From: Anodontia alba
Lineage: Eukaryota > Mollusca > Bivalvia > Lucinida > Lucinidae
Assembly (NCBI GenBank): GCA_964016985.1
Contig: OZ024823.1
Location: forward strand, 108,054,476-108,118,475
Direction: 5' to 3'
DNA length: 64,000 bases
Shown here: in pieces, positions 1 through 10,583 of the stretch
Position numbering within the stretch: the stretch's first letter is position 1
How the letters are laid out: every line of letters starts with the position of its first letter
Program-made: the position numbers and the translations under genes
Notes under the pieces: generated by a model
What the model saw: the letters and a program-made list of their open reading frames with translations, nothing else
Database searches by the model: none
Told to the model about the DNA's origin: nothing

Positions 1-93
1 CCTTGTTCAACTTTAAGCCAATTACAGTTAGACGCCCTGGTGACGTAAGGTGCACAACACCTTTGCCTTACTCAACCAACCCAAAAACAAAAT
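1..93 (+). repeat. Repeat family M, right-end fragment
   Basis: Matches the right end of the elements at 12862-13153 and 60893-61200: a segment reading 'taagccaatta' then 'gccctggtgac', then a C/A-rich end. The left part lies outside the window. Confidence 0.55.
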
Positions 94-1158
94 TGTATCT
101 TCTGCATATGCATTGTGCTGCTCAGATTTGAATCCCTGTGCATTCGCTCACTAGGATCGACATTTGCCATGACCCCAGATAAGAGGAATGTCCAGATAAA
201 TATTTACCTTATTTTTCCACGAAAATATACGTTGTGCATTACCATTAAAATCGCCTCATCAGCACTGCATTTCTGCAATGGTATTTACTATACCAGTACA
301 TCGCTAAAACGTATTTGTTAGTATATGCATATAATTCATGGAGACAACAAAATCTACAGCACATACTTTTGATCAAACTTTCTTTACATACTATTAATTT
401 ATGCTCGTTAAACTGTCAATGTTTGCTAGATTTTACTTGGAAACAGATTCTGAACACCTTTTAATATTTCTATATCATCTTATTGTGTTGTTAAGGACTT
501 AAATACTATCCGTTCATACTTTGTATTTTGTGTATGTACAAATAACCCTGAATAAAATATTGTTCGAATTAAACTTTATGAAGTTTATCATTTCTATGGT
601 TACTGAGCACGTGTATTGCATGCACGTATTGTACAGAGACACACAATCATATTTATTTATTTATTTATTTATCGAGTTTCATTCAAGAAGTACTGCATAC
701 TTTAATTATATTACTGAAATTTTTGGCAATGTCACGTGATTGTTGTTGTGTGTTAAAATTGTACAGGGAGAGCCGTAACTAATGTTGAGAGAACTTGTGG
801 CCCAACCCCATTGCATACATGTATATTTTTCATGCAAAGTTGCAATAAAATATCATACTATTATACTATTGCATGCGAAAAGGTACAACTTGGCATGGGC
901 AACCGAGAAATATCTTTTACAGTTTCTGGTCTATGCCGATCTAACGGCTTTCTATTTAAGCTCTACAAGATATTTAGAACCCTAACTGCAAGTAGCGGCA
1001 GCTATCTTCCTGACCAGAATCTAGATTTTTGCAGCTCACCAATGCCATGTTGTACTTTTCTGAAGGCACCAGCTCATGTGTTAGATTTACTGACAGATAT
1101 AATTCAGTGCCACAGTCTTATACTGTGTGTCCTGCTAACACAATTTGAAATAGAAGAA
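94..1158. other. AT-rich spacer
   Basis: No convincing gene. A decayed copy of hairpin family J is recognisable around 165-300 ('ccagataagaggaatgtcc' and 'ccacgaaaatatacgttg'). A TTTA microsatellite lies near 650-672, and a palindromic E-box TCACGTGA at 732-739. Short ORFs here have no recognisable motifs. Confidence 0.5.
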
Positions 1159-1265
1159 CCCAGTAAGCATTCTTTATAAACCTATAGCGGGCCGTTATCG
1201 GCCCGTCAGGGTAGCTGACGGGCCGATAACGGCCCGCTATAGATTTATAAAGAATGCTAGCTGGG
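1159..1265. repeat. Long near-perfect GC-rich hairpin
   Basis: Arms 1166-1209 and 1215-1258 are 44 nt each, differ at one position and flank a 5-nt loop. Pairing resumes outside two mismatched bases (CCCAG at 1159-1163 with CTGGG at 1261-1265). The inner arm is GC-rich ('gcgggccgttatcggcccg'), unlike the AT-rich surroundings. No second copy was seen in the window. Confidence 0.9.
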
Positions 1266-1375
1266 AAGTTTCTCTACGGTAGTAAATGCGACATTTTTGT
1301 TTTGGCATCAATTTCATTTAGTTTTCACACTAGTCACATGTCTATCACCGCGTAGCTCCATTACTCCCAGATGTT

Positions 1376-1500
1376 ACGCACGTGTGCAGCTATCTTTGAC
1401 GTCCGCTACTGATATACCAAGAACTTTAATTGGCTGACGGAAACGAGGCTACTTCAGTTGCTTCCGGCTAAAGTTGTTATGGCGGCGCTGAGATTGGAAC
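1376..1500 (+). promoter_or_regulatory. Candidate TATA-less housekeeping-type promoter
   Basis: A locally GC-richer stretch holds CACGTG at 1379-1384, a CRE-like TGACGTCC at 1398-1405, an ETS-type CTTCCGGC at 1461-1468, and ATGGCGGCG at 1479-1487, which fits a YY1-like start-site motif. This combination is typical of TATA-less animal promoters. It lies just upstream of the ORF at 1532. The promoter role is inferred from motif clustering. Confidence 0.45.
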
Positions 1501-1529
1501 TGTATGTTGACTTAGTTTCTCTGGAGTAG
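1479..1529 (+). other. Short upstream ORF (17 codons with stop)
   Basis: ATG at 1479 within the ATGGCGGCG motif opens a reading frame (MAALRLELYVDLVSLE) that ends in TAG at 1527-1529, two bases before the ATG of the next ORF at 1532. If the transcript starts upstream of 1479 this would be a uORF placed for reinitiation. If it starts inside the YY1-like motif the uORF would be skipped. Confidence 0.4.
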
Positions 1530-1531
1530 CG

Positions 1532-1822
1532 ATGCTTGGAACAATGTTTACAATGATGAGAGGATATTTGTTCAGTTTCCCGAGTGAATATCATCTTATC
1601 TCTTTTAATTGTTTCCGAAGCTCTAATTGTTTTGCTCGCATAGCATGGACACGTGTCCGTTGCACAGAAACTAATTCATTCAGTTCTGTAGCAAAGAAAG
1701 CTTCTTATTATATATGTAATATGAACAGAATAGAACAGAGCATTTCAAATCTCCAAAAGGCATTAAAGCTCCTTACGATACAAACTATGATACATGATAG
1801 CACAAGGACATATGAGTGGTGA
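1532..1822 (+). CDS. Candidate 96-aa protein or first coding exon
   Basis: An ORF of 96 codons follows the promoter-like segment and uORF. The first ~55 residues are rich in Phe, Ser, Arg and Cys and poor in acidic residues, as in a mitochondrial targeting peptide. A more polar stretch follows, with MNRIEQSISNLQKALKLL at residues 63-80 likely helical. A possible donor GTAATA lies near 1714, so this may be the 5' part of a longer spliced gene. I do not recognise the family. The start was chosen as the first ATG after the uORF. It is supported by its position behind the promoter, not by homology. Confidence 0.4.
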   Translation: MLGTMFTMMRGYLFSFPSEYHLISFNCFRSSNCFARIAWTRVRCTETNSFSSVAKKASYYICNMNRIEQSISNLQKALKLLTIQTMIHDSTRTYEW

Positions 1823-2183
1823 ATTGCATTTGCTTAAAAAAAGAGCAAAATTCATACTCGTAATTATACTGAAAACATTTTGAAATAGTTAAGTGGTCTT
1901 GATGTAAAAAAAAAATATTATGAAACATCCATTATATTGCTTGTTTTGGCTATGTCTTTGAACTTCTATATTTTAAAAGTTTTATCGTTATCTCAAAACA
2001 ACATTTTGTCCGCAAAGATAGACAGCTCTATATGTCGGTGTTTCACTTTTAAATGTTTATGTTTTATGTTTTATTGTGTTTTTGTTCATTATTTGTTTGC
2101 TTGTATGTTTGTATTAAATTTGTTTTCCTTCCTATAGACAGAATTAGCAGGAAAAAAAAAAAAAAAAAAAAAAAAAACTAAAA
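1823..2183. other. AT-rich spacer with poly-A tract
   Basis: T- and A-rich sequence with a poly-A run at about 2152-2177. No gene or recognised repeat. Confidence 0.4.
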
Positions 2184-2460
2184 TGGCCTCACAACAGCCG
2201 TATGGTAAGAGTGCTTCACCTGGAATCCCAAGATTGCATGTTCAAATCCGACCTACAGCCAGAGACGATTCAGACCAATAGTACAAGCAGACCATACTGG
2301 ACTTTCCCTAGATTGAATATAAAGCGGACGTGTGGAGGTATTTAGAGACGGGCAGAGATCTGTGTGTGCATGAACTTGCATGAAAGAACGGCTTTCCTGT
2401 TGCATGCAAACACTGCTGGTCTGATACGACTGAAGCATTGTTGAAACGGTTGTTAAAACC
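2184..2460 (+). mobile_element. Possible tRNA-derived SINE
   Basis: A-box-like 'tatggtaagagtgc' is followed at tRNA-like spacing by B-box-like 'tgttcaaatcc' (about 2240-2250). An A-rich run precedes it. Only the RNA polymerase III boxes are recognisable, so family and 3' limit are uncertain. Confidence 0.35.
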
Positions 2461-2934
2461 TCAAACTTTCACCTAAAAAATGTTATGCATTGTCTCCTCT
2501 GGAAAAATAATTGGGAATTTATATGATCTTTTTCGTAAAATTGATTAGTACAATCAGCGGTGGTCTACGTGACGACTTTAAAATTGAGTTCTGCCAATAC
2601 AGCGGAAAAAAAGGTTTCAAACTTAACCCTGTTTTATATGATGTGAATGTGTGGGATTACTTAAAGTGTTCCCCCTATCTCTAAACTGTCAAACATTGTG
2701 ATTATACAGAAGGCATGTAAGAGGATCAACGATAATAGAGTAGGTGGTTGATGTTCACGGTACCGAACGTTGGGTAGTCGGTACAGGCGGTTGTAAAGCT
2801 CCTGTACTATGCAAAACCTAGCCTATTCCTCATGTCTCACCGTATTTTTTTTTATAAAAGCAACATGTTTTAGTAATTTAAAAACCAGATTTAGGGAATG
2901 AATGCACTTACATAGGAGGCAGTTGAGCTTCACT

Positions 2935-3020
2935 TCTTGAAAGGGTCTACTCTAAAAGAAAAGAATTCGCTCCCTTTGGAAGCAAATTCTTTCCTTTGAC
3001 AGTAGACCCTTTACAGAAGA
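2935..3020. repeat. Hairpin MITE family I (core)
   Basis: Palindrome with arms reading 'gggtctactctaaaag' and the reverse complement ending 'agtagacccttt', centred on 'gctccctttggaagc'. The same core recurs near 24.46, 27.5, 29.77, 31.64 and 51.0 kb. Confidence 0.75.
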
Positions 3021-3129
3021 CCTTTGGTGTACTGGAAAGCAAATAGGAAATCAGAAAAGTTGTCTCCCTTAAAAAATGGCGATAATCTGCCAGTTGTATG
3101 CAGTCCCTCTGAAGAACATTTTTTGTATG

Positions 3130-3320
3130 TCCTTAGGATTTGAATTGGGTTTTACGGCCCTTTCATGAATATTTCAATTATATCAAGCAGATCGCTCATC
3201 AAAGGTGGGTGAAAACCGGAGAACTCGAAGAAAAAAACACTGACCATCCGTAGGCTGAACTTGGCTTTCCCACATGTGACCCGAGCGGGGCTCGAACCAC
3301 AGCGGTGAGAGTGTATCCTT
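3130..3320 (-). mobile_element. tRNA-derived SINE family S3, minus
   Basis: The tail 'gggttttacggccctttca' and reverse-complement B box 'ggggctcgaaccacagcgg' match the copy at 26016-26170. The tRNA-like head is incomplete here. Confidence 0.55.
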
Positions 3321-3467
3321 AGGAAAACCATTTAATATGATATAGAAAACGGGAAATGTCAACCGGCACATAAGCAATGCAACAAAATGTTCAGGATCAC
3401 ATACAATATGAATTTCTAACCAATGTTAGGAAAATAATAGAAACGTCTCAGCGGGTACATGACATTC

Positions 3468-3530
3468 ATACAACATCGCATCAACGTCGATGCAACGTCA
3501 CGTTGCATCGACGTTAATGCGCTGTTGTAT
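3468..3530. repeat. Palindrome with 30-nt arms
   Basis: Arms 3468-3497 and 3501-3530 pair with two mismatches around a TCA loop. AACGTCGATGCAACG is the perfect inner arm, and ATGAC/GTCAT pairing continues outside. No terminal repeat or second copy seen. Confidence 0.85.
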
Positions 3531-5066
3531 AAACGTCATCCGCTCTATGGGTAAAGCTAAACAGAATGCCAAAACCTCGCTTAAAAATCCAAGAAAATTT
3601 CAAGTAGATTTGAAGTTTGTCCACGATTTGAAAACTCAAAAAAGAGAGAGAAAAAAAGAATGTCATCAGATACAATACGTAGTGTTTAAACTAATTGTTA
3701 TTAACGTCTAAACATCATTCTCAATCTTGCTTAATGATTCAAAATTTTATAGAAAACGATATAGAAACTGATGCGGAAAGTTTTCTGGGTTTATAATTTG
3801 TTTTATGTATCAATTTAATTTGTTTAAAAATAAATCTTAAATCTGCTTAAAATACTGGGCTTTATCAAGGTGATAATTCTTGTAATAAAACAACGATAAC
3901 TGATAAAAATATTGTACATAAATAGACTTTTACTGTTATGAAATTAAATGTTTTTAAATGATTAGTTTAATCTGTGATATTTATTCTATCGTGTTTTTGT
4001 TCAGCGGCCGAAAAAATGTAAAAAAAAAAGTCAATTTATACTTACTTAATATATATATTTATTATTATTATTATTATTATAGGCGTTGTAAAATTAACTT
4101 AAATTGCCATTTGACATAGCCGGTAGTTGATTCCGAACAACAGATTTATTTATAGTTACTTAATTGGGACTTGTTTCCACTTGGTACTGAAAAATATATT
4201 ACATTGCCATAAAATTTGATAGGACTGGATTTTATTTTCTTGTGGTTTTGATATCGCCGTTCTCTGTCTATGTAGCACTGTTTTATTATTTTTTTTGGGC
4301 CGCGTCATGCGAAAACGTGTCTGTGCATATGCGAAGGCCCAGATCATCCGCGCAGTCTGATCAAGGCCTTCACTGTCCGCTAATCGTCCATTGGATACTA
4401 CAGAATGTTTAAATGGATAGCAAATGCCCGGATAATACTTTACGCATGCGCAGGATGATTTGAATCTGCGCATACTGCGCATGTTCGAAGGCACCTTTTC
4501 GCTCGTCGCGACCCATTTTATTTTTCTCAGAGGTTTTTTTACGTCTGTTAAAGGCTTGTCTGTAACTATGTCAGTCGCAAAAATCTAAAACGGCCAAAGA
4601 ATATTTTCGCCTTGTTTTGAATAAGCAGGTAATGTATAACATTTCAAAATATTTCTAAATGGATTCAAATTATTTCTCTACAACATCTTTATTCCAGTGT
4701 TAGCAGAAAGTATTAAAAACACGGACTGCTCAAAAGTCTACTCACAACCTAACAAAATCCATTCAAGAGTGCTGTATAAAAAATCTGAAATCTAAATAGC
4801 CAGTAAATTTTTCAGCCAGTTTAAATGCGCAATGTAAAGAAAGCCCACTCTAGCTTGGATTGGAGATGATCTTAAGAGCAATTCACGGAGGATTGAAACG
4901 CCCCAACGAACACTTACAAGGCGTATATAAACAATATTCAACTGTAACAATGCTAACAGAGAGGAAACCATGAACACTGTGTAACATAGAACAGAACATA
5001 GAATTTTATTCAGACTTAATCTATACAGTTTCTAGTCTTAGAACATATAGAAAAAAAAATGCTTTG
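3531..5066. other. Intergenic or intronic spacer
   Basis: No supported gene. It contains a TTA microsatellite at about 4058-4080, and at about 4300-4490 a repeat-like segment with 'cagatcatccgcgcagtctg' and 'gcgcatactgcgcatg' motifs related to hairpin cores elsewhere. Confidence 0.4.
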
Positions 5067-5267
5067 TTAACGCTTAGCATGCTGGGTGAATATTTCAGCA
5101 GACGATGTTTTGAAATATTTTTCTTGTTCTTTTTCCAGAAAACAGTTTTTGACATTTTGTGCAAATTGTCTCATTGGGAGACAATTTGCACAAAATGTCG
5201 AAACTGTTTTCTGAGAAAAATAAAAAAAAAAAAGCTGAAAATTTTACCCAGCATGCTTAGCGTTTAA
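5067..5267. mobile_element. TTAA-bounded hairpin MITE, family B copy 1
   Basis: TTAA at both ends (5067-5070, 5264-5267). Terminal repeats read 'cgcttagcatgctgggt' and its reverse complement. The long inner palindrome is centred on the facing 'gacattttgtgcaaattg' arms. TTAA duplication plus terminal inverted repeats fits a non-autonomous piggyBac-type element. Confidence 0.75.
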
Positions 5268-5499
5268 TAAGATGTGTCAGGAGAAAATGACCCTTATTGC
5301 ATATGTGGACAATGAAGGCCCAGATCTGCCTATGCATCGACAGTCTGATCACGACTTCCCTGTCGGCCTGCAGAATTATTTGATATTGCAGAATATAGTA
5401 ATGAAACCTAGAAGGACTAAACAGACTACACAGTTGCACACATATCACACAACAACCAGTTCTCATTGCTCGGATATTTCTATCGCAGTAAAAAAACAA

Positions 5500-5730
5500 C
5501 AAACAAACAAAAAAAAAAAAAAAAAAAAAAAAAACAAAAAAAAAAAAACTGCAATTACAAATGTTACCCAGCTCATTTTGTCTTCTGTTTTTACAATTAA
5601 GTATGCAAATGTACCTTTGGTGACAGCATAGCCATTTTCTCCGAACGCAGTATAAAGATGAACAAGATAAAACACACACACACACACGCACGCACGCACA
5701 CACACACATACAAAAAAAAAAAAACGAAAC
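5500..5730. repeat. Poly-A tract and CA microsatellite
   Basis: A-rich run at about 5507-5549, (CA)n with CG variants at about 5674-5709, then poly-A at 5713-5724. Apparent ORFs through here are low-complexity artefacts. Confidence 0.85.
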
Positions 5731-6019
5731 TAGGTTAGCTGCTTAAATTAAGAATCAATAAATTTTAAGAAATCTGAAAATTCCTGTATATGACAGGACA
5801 TTGTTTGCCCCATAAAAATGTATCCACTTGAAAGACAATATTGGGGAGATAGCTTGTCGCCAAATAAAAAAGAGCCATAATTTCCGATGATAAACTGACT
5901 AAAATATTGTCGTAGGACCATTAAAAGCGCTCTTGAAGGCTATATATATGTCTGTTTTGTGGCTTTAAAAGTGTCATAGAAAATATATAACCGTACTGAT
6001 TGTAGTTTATGAGATAAGA

Positions 6020-6230
6020 ATTTTCTGCATTGCACGCTGGATAAAAATTTTCAGCAGACGACATTTTGAAAAAATTTTTTTCCAGAAAATAGGCTCTGAC
6101 CTTTCATGCAAATCGTCTCCTAAGGAGACGATTTGCATGAAAGGTCAGAGCCTATTTTCTGGAAAAAAAATAAGAAAACTACCCTCATTATGTCGTCTGT
6201 TGAATTAGCCCAGACAGTGGTAAAGTTTAA
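6020..6230. mobile_element. Hairpin MITE family B copy 2
   Basis: Core arms 'cctttcatgcaaatcgtctc' and the reverse complement face each other around 6120. The right end reads 'tggtaaagtttaa' with TTAA at 6227-6230. The left end is degraded. Confidence 0.7.
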
Positions 6231-6851
6231 CTTAATGTCAAGCTGATTATAAATATAGGTGTACAGCCTTGCACGGTGAAACAATTTAACTTGTTGCATC
6301 TTGCGCCAGCTTATTATAGGAAGACGCAAACAGCAACTTCTATCATCAACGTTAGTCTTTGACTCGAAGGGGACGTCATTCAGTGTCTGCACCCATCCTT
6401 TTGTCTCTCTTTTGTCGAGAATATCACTCGAAAATTGATGGGAATCTGACAAAAACTTCCAAAGATGGTCAGAAGTTGCTGTCAGAGAGGAAGTGCAGCG
6501 TTCCGGTTATTTTTTCAGGGTATGTGGAGGGTTCGGAAAGCTATTTTGTCCAGACACCGAAGCTCCAGGCATTGGCAAGGAGCTCTGACATCCGTATTAA
6601 ATCTAACTATAGGAATCAATGTTAAAACAACGTTCAATCAAGTTGTATCAACGTACATCTGGTTTTAATATTAATAATAAAACATAATAATAATAACGTA
6701 CCGTATATCGGAATCTGTCAAAAGGCAATTATTTACGCTGAATTATTAAGTTCTAGTGAGGAAAAAGCAACAAATATAAACAAATGCAAATAGAACCTAC
6801 GAATACGATCGGCCACAAAAATGAATCAATTTCGCTGACATTGCTGTATGC
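6231..6851. other. Spacer without supported gene
   Basis: No recognised domain in any frame. The longest ORFs (about 88-110 codons, opposite strands, overlapping) look like chance frames. Confidence 0.35.
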
Positions 6852-7129
6852 ATTACGAAAACATGCATAAAATTTTTTGACCCCCCTCAAACCTCACTTT
6901 TATATTGTAAAACTGGGGTTAACAGGGGTACACATTATTTTTTCTTATTTTTGCTAAAAAACATAGTTTGTGGGTACTCGTTAGAACCGCCTCGACGAGG
7001 TGGTTCTAACGAGTACCCACAATCTAACTTTTGAGCAGAAATATGAAAACTATCAGAGTTTTTAACTGAAAATTTTCAGTTTTTGGAGGCGAAATTTTCT
7101 ATATATTCGAATAGGCGTGTTTTCGTAAT
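6852..7129. mobile_element. Palindromic MITE family D copy 1
   Basis: Ends read ATTACGAAAACATGC and GCGTGTTTTCGTAAT. The central palindrome has 'tgggtactcgttagaaccg' facing its reverse complement around CGACGAGG. Related copies lie at 7295, 10308, 17589, 36788, 39268 and 61335. Confidence 0.8.
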
Positions 7130-7294
7130 GGGCATCGCGATCACCTCGTTGGGAAGGCGAGGGGCTAATTGCTTTTCTTTTCGTTGGTTTGTGAAGTGTG
7201 TGATGTCCATCATAGTTTGTTCACTCTGCCTCTTGGTGTCATTGGTAGGCTATGTTCTGTGTTTGTGTATCTTCCTGGACATTTCTTTAATAAA

Positions 7295-7540
7295 ATTACG
7301 AAAACACGCCTATTCAAATATATTGAAAATTTCACCACCAAAAAATGAAAGTTTCCAAATAAATATTCTGATATTTTTCATATTTCTGCTAAAAAACATA
7401 GATTGTGGGTACTCGTTAGAACCGCCTCGGCTTCTGCTAAAAAGGAAATAAGAAAAATAACATATACCCTGTAAACCCCAGCTTTACTATATAAAAGTGG
7501 GGTTTAAGGGGGTCAAATTTATATAGGAATGGTTTCTTGG
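7295..7540. mobile_element. MITE family D copy 2, palindrome half lost
   Basis: Left end ATTACGAAAACACGCC and right segment 'gtggggtttaagggggtc' match copy 1, but the second arm of the central hairpin is missing after 'gttagaaccgcctcgg'. It lies 165 bp from copy 1. Confidence 0.7.
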
Positions 7541-7639
7541 TGTTTGCAGTGTACCCTGTTGTTGACTGTTTTCTGATGGCTGAAAATGCATCTCTTGCAA
7601 ATTGTATTACAGGCCAAATATCATAAGACTTCTCTGTGT

Positions 7640-7955
7640 GCGTTTGTTTGAGTTGGATTTGTAATTTTTCAGCCTAGTCAACACTATTAAGGTAATGTCG
7701 AGTCGGTCAATTTATCTAACCACACTTTTACTGGACATGCTTAGTCCTCTAAGCGGTTAACCAGTACCTGTAAACATTCTTTCGCTAGAAACTGACAACT
7801 GCCCTTCTTGGATCAGCGGAAGGGGGGAAAACGACCATAGAAAATATTTCACGATCAGTCTCCACGAATGAATGTTGCCGGACCTGGCATGGATCGAGCC
7901 CATGACCTGATCACCAGTCGGAAGCTCATCAGACTGAGCCGCCGTCTTTGTGCAC
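7640..7955 (-). mobile_element. tRNA-derived SINE family S1, minus
   Basis: The conserved body ('tcctctaagcggttaaccag', 'agaaactgacaactgccctt', 'tctccacga') is followed by a reversed tRNA-like head ending 'gactgagccgccg'. Copies recur at about 11.3, 21.6, 26.5, 31.1, 51.1, 55.0 and 63.6 kb. Confidence 0.75.
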
Positions 7956-9199
7956 AGTTTTTGTTTATATTGAAGTTCTCCGATGGTTATTGACACTAGG
8001 TAGTACTTGGAAAAGTATTACAATATGTTTAAAGTGTGTCAATATTTCAGTTTGTCTGGTCGGATGAACCGACGTCATTAATGGAGATAGGTAGGCTAGT
8101 ATCATCTTAAAACCGCTGAAGGCTTTTTCAAGGGGACTTGTCTTTATATGATCAAAATGTCAACATATCTACGAAGCATATCCCCTCATTGATTTAAATC
8201 AGGGAGAATCTTGAAACGAAATCGATGAAAAATATAATAAACATAACACCTTACTCAAGAACCCTCCATAATCTTAATTTCACATTAAGTGACCATTAGT
8301 TAATGTGAGAAATTAAGCTGGGGTAAGGACTGAAAACACAATATAATGAAGCATATAAGTGAAATTCAAATCTACTTAAACAAATTAAGCGTATAAAAAG
8401 TTTTTACGTGTGTTTAGTGTCACTGTTGGGCGTGTACCAAGAAAAAATGCCTTATGCCAAATTCGAACAAAGAAGATTCAGATCGGACTGCGCATGTGCG
8501 CAGTCCGATATGAATCTTCTCTGTCCACTTTTTTTTAATTTCGCCAAGTTCCAATTATTATGAAGACAAGTAACGAAGACAACGACTAGAAAGACGGAAG
8601 CGCATGCATCTCTGGGTCTGTATAAGGTACCTTTTACCGAGTTTCACTACGTTGGTTTATTTTTGCGAGCTCATTTATTATGTGACAAGATTTACTTTTA
8701 AGGGAATTATTCCAGTTTTAAAACATGCTAAGGTATTTTTTGTTCACACTACAGGTGTGAGGGCTTAGTAAACATGAACACCTGTATACCCAGGGATTAA
8801 TTTTTACCACTAACAATGGTAGAAATTGTTATTCTGGTTGTTCGTTAGGTAGGAAATAACGAGGGTATTACTGACCAGAGAAAAACAACCCAGCGGTGCT
8901 TGTGTCTACATGTAAAATAGAATAATACATGTATTTTCTGGTTATTGTTATAGCATCCAAAGAACATTTAGATGCTCATTTTAGACAGATCAAGTATTTT
9001 TTCCGCATATTAGTTTGATTTTATATATGATTGTCTGAAATAGATACAAGTATTTTCTTATTTCTGTTATTATTAATGTCAAAAATCCACTACGATTGTT
9101 ATTCTGGCTCGCTCTAAGATAGGTTGTTCTTTAAATTAAATATTTACTGAAATTTCTGTTGTTTACGGGTCTACTAATGTCTTATAACTCGGTTCGTAG
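7956..9199. other. Spacer with two hairpins
   Basis: No gene supported. A short hairpin at about 8274-8318 has 'taatttcacattaa' facing 'ttaatgtgagaaatta'. A near-perfect palindrome lies at 8471-8520: AGAAGATTCAGATCGGACTG faces its reverse complement across GCGCATGTGCGC, with a small interior mismatch. The second resembles hairpins at 17396 and 17505. Confidence 0.6.
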
Positions 9200-9655
9200 A
9201 TGCAAAAAGAAACTTGCTTGATTCTGGTTTAAAGTCGATCGAAAATGCGCCAAAACCAGACGGGCCAAAGTCTGCATCTTGTGACCAAATTGTATCAAAA
9301 GTAAAAGAAATCGTTGGAAGAGATGCTAGGTACACAATCGGTGATATACGTAGCATGATTAGTTGGTATCTCACTATCAAGAGTTCATTATATTCTAAGG
9401 AATATCTTGAATGCTAGGAAGATTTCTGCCAGGTGGATGCCTCATTTGTTGACTGCTGGTCAGAAGAAGCAGAGATAAAATAGCCAAAAATTGCTAAAAA
9501 TATTTCCAAAATATGATGAAAAGAAATATAGTCACTGGCGATGGAACTTTGGTTCATTATTTTTAACCTGTTAGGAAGGTTAGCAATAAAATATGGGTCA
9601 TCAAAAGACCGGTAACTACTAAACGCACGTTACTGTGCTTTTGACATCTTTCAGA
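9200..9655 (+). pseudogene. Mariner-like transposase fossil, N-terminal half
   Basis: Conceptual translation with stops and frameshifts resembles a mariner transposase. A helix-turn-helix stretch (SCDQIVSKVKEIVGRDARYT, then IGDIRSMI) is followed in a shifted frame by ARKISARWMPHLLTAGQK, then 'KIFPKYDEKKYSHWRWNFGS' (first catalytic Asp region, damaged), then VRKVSNKIWVIKRPV. The sequence then runs into insertions and resumes at 10584. It differs from the element at 17841. Long inactive. Family assignment rests on recognised motif order. Confidence 0.7.
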
Positions 9656-9659
9656 AAGT

Positions 9660-9676
9660 CGTTTATTTTATTTATT

Positions 9677-9712
<36 letters not shown>

Positions 9713-9998
9713 TTTTTTTTGCTTGGCGTTTTACACAGAAGTAAATTTGCAAACTTTTGTCATGATTCAATGCAAAACCATTTGTCGTAATTACCTATGC
9801 ACAAAGTTTTATTCTACTCATTGTTTTTCAAAAATATTTTCACTTTTTTCCCCATAGTAAAAATGAATGCAAATTATGCAGAAATCTGTGGGGTAGGTAA
9901 TTTGGAGGCAGATTTTCAAATAACTTCTACTTGTTCATTATTTTCCCGAAATTTTCACAATACTGTTGTGAAGCATCATTAATTCAAATTCAGCAAAG

Positions 9999-10030
<32 letters not shown>

Positions 10031-10300
10031 TACTTTCTTAAACAAAAATTTCAAAAAATCTCTTTACTATAGAAAATGCATAGATCAGACCAACTTTTGG
10101 CCGTAAATTTATGTTAGGGTAAATATTTGAAAACAAAACAGAACACAGAAACAGGAAAGACAAATGGTTTCTGATAAGATATGGTCAATCAGAACAAAAT
10201 ATTTTCATTTAAAATAAAACGCCAAGTGAAAAACGTCTTTCCGAGTGATGTCGAAAGGACAGTAAGTGCAAAGGTTTTGTATGCAATCTTCTTCTCTGGC
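9660..10300. mobile_element. Possible TIR element inside the mariner fossil
   Basis: CTTGGCGTTTTA at 9722-9733 and its reverse complement at 10215-10226 could be terminal inverted repeats of a ~500-bp non-autonomous element. A TTA/TTTA microsatellite (about 9663-9720) precedes it and a poly-A run (about 10005-10030) lies inside. It interrupts the transposase reading of the flanks. No coding capacity seen. Confidence 0.4.
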
Positions 10301-10307
10301 GAAGGCC

Positions 10308-10583
10308 ATTACGAAAACACGCCTATTCAAATATACTGAAAATTTTACCACTAAAAAATGAAAATTTTCAGATAAAAAGTTCTGATATTTTTTATATTTC
10401 TGCTCAAAACATAGATTGTGGATACTCGTTAGAACCGCCTCGTCGAGGCGGTTCTAACGAGTATCCACAATCTATGTTTTGAGCAGAAATAAGAAAAATA
10501 ACATATACCCCTGTAAACCCCAGTTTTACTACATAAAAATGGGTTTTAAGGGGGTCAAAATTATATAGGCATGTTTTTGTGAC
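10308..10583. mobile_element. Palindromic MITE family D copy 3
   Basis: Ends ATTACGAAAACACGCC and 'aggcatgtttttgtgac'. The central palindrome (TGGATACTCGTTAGAACCGC facing its reverse complement) is nearly perfect. It sits inside the mariner fossil. Confidence 0.8.

Noticed and set aside
1532..1715. N-terminus of a mitochondrial DnaJ-type protein
   Set aside because: KKASYY resembles the start of some J domains, but no HPD motif or J-domain helices follow here or in a phase-matched exon that I could find.
5257..5709. 150-codon minus-strand ORF
   Set aside because: Made of a poly-T tract and a CA microsatellite read as Phe and Cys/Val runs, overlapping MITE B1.
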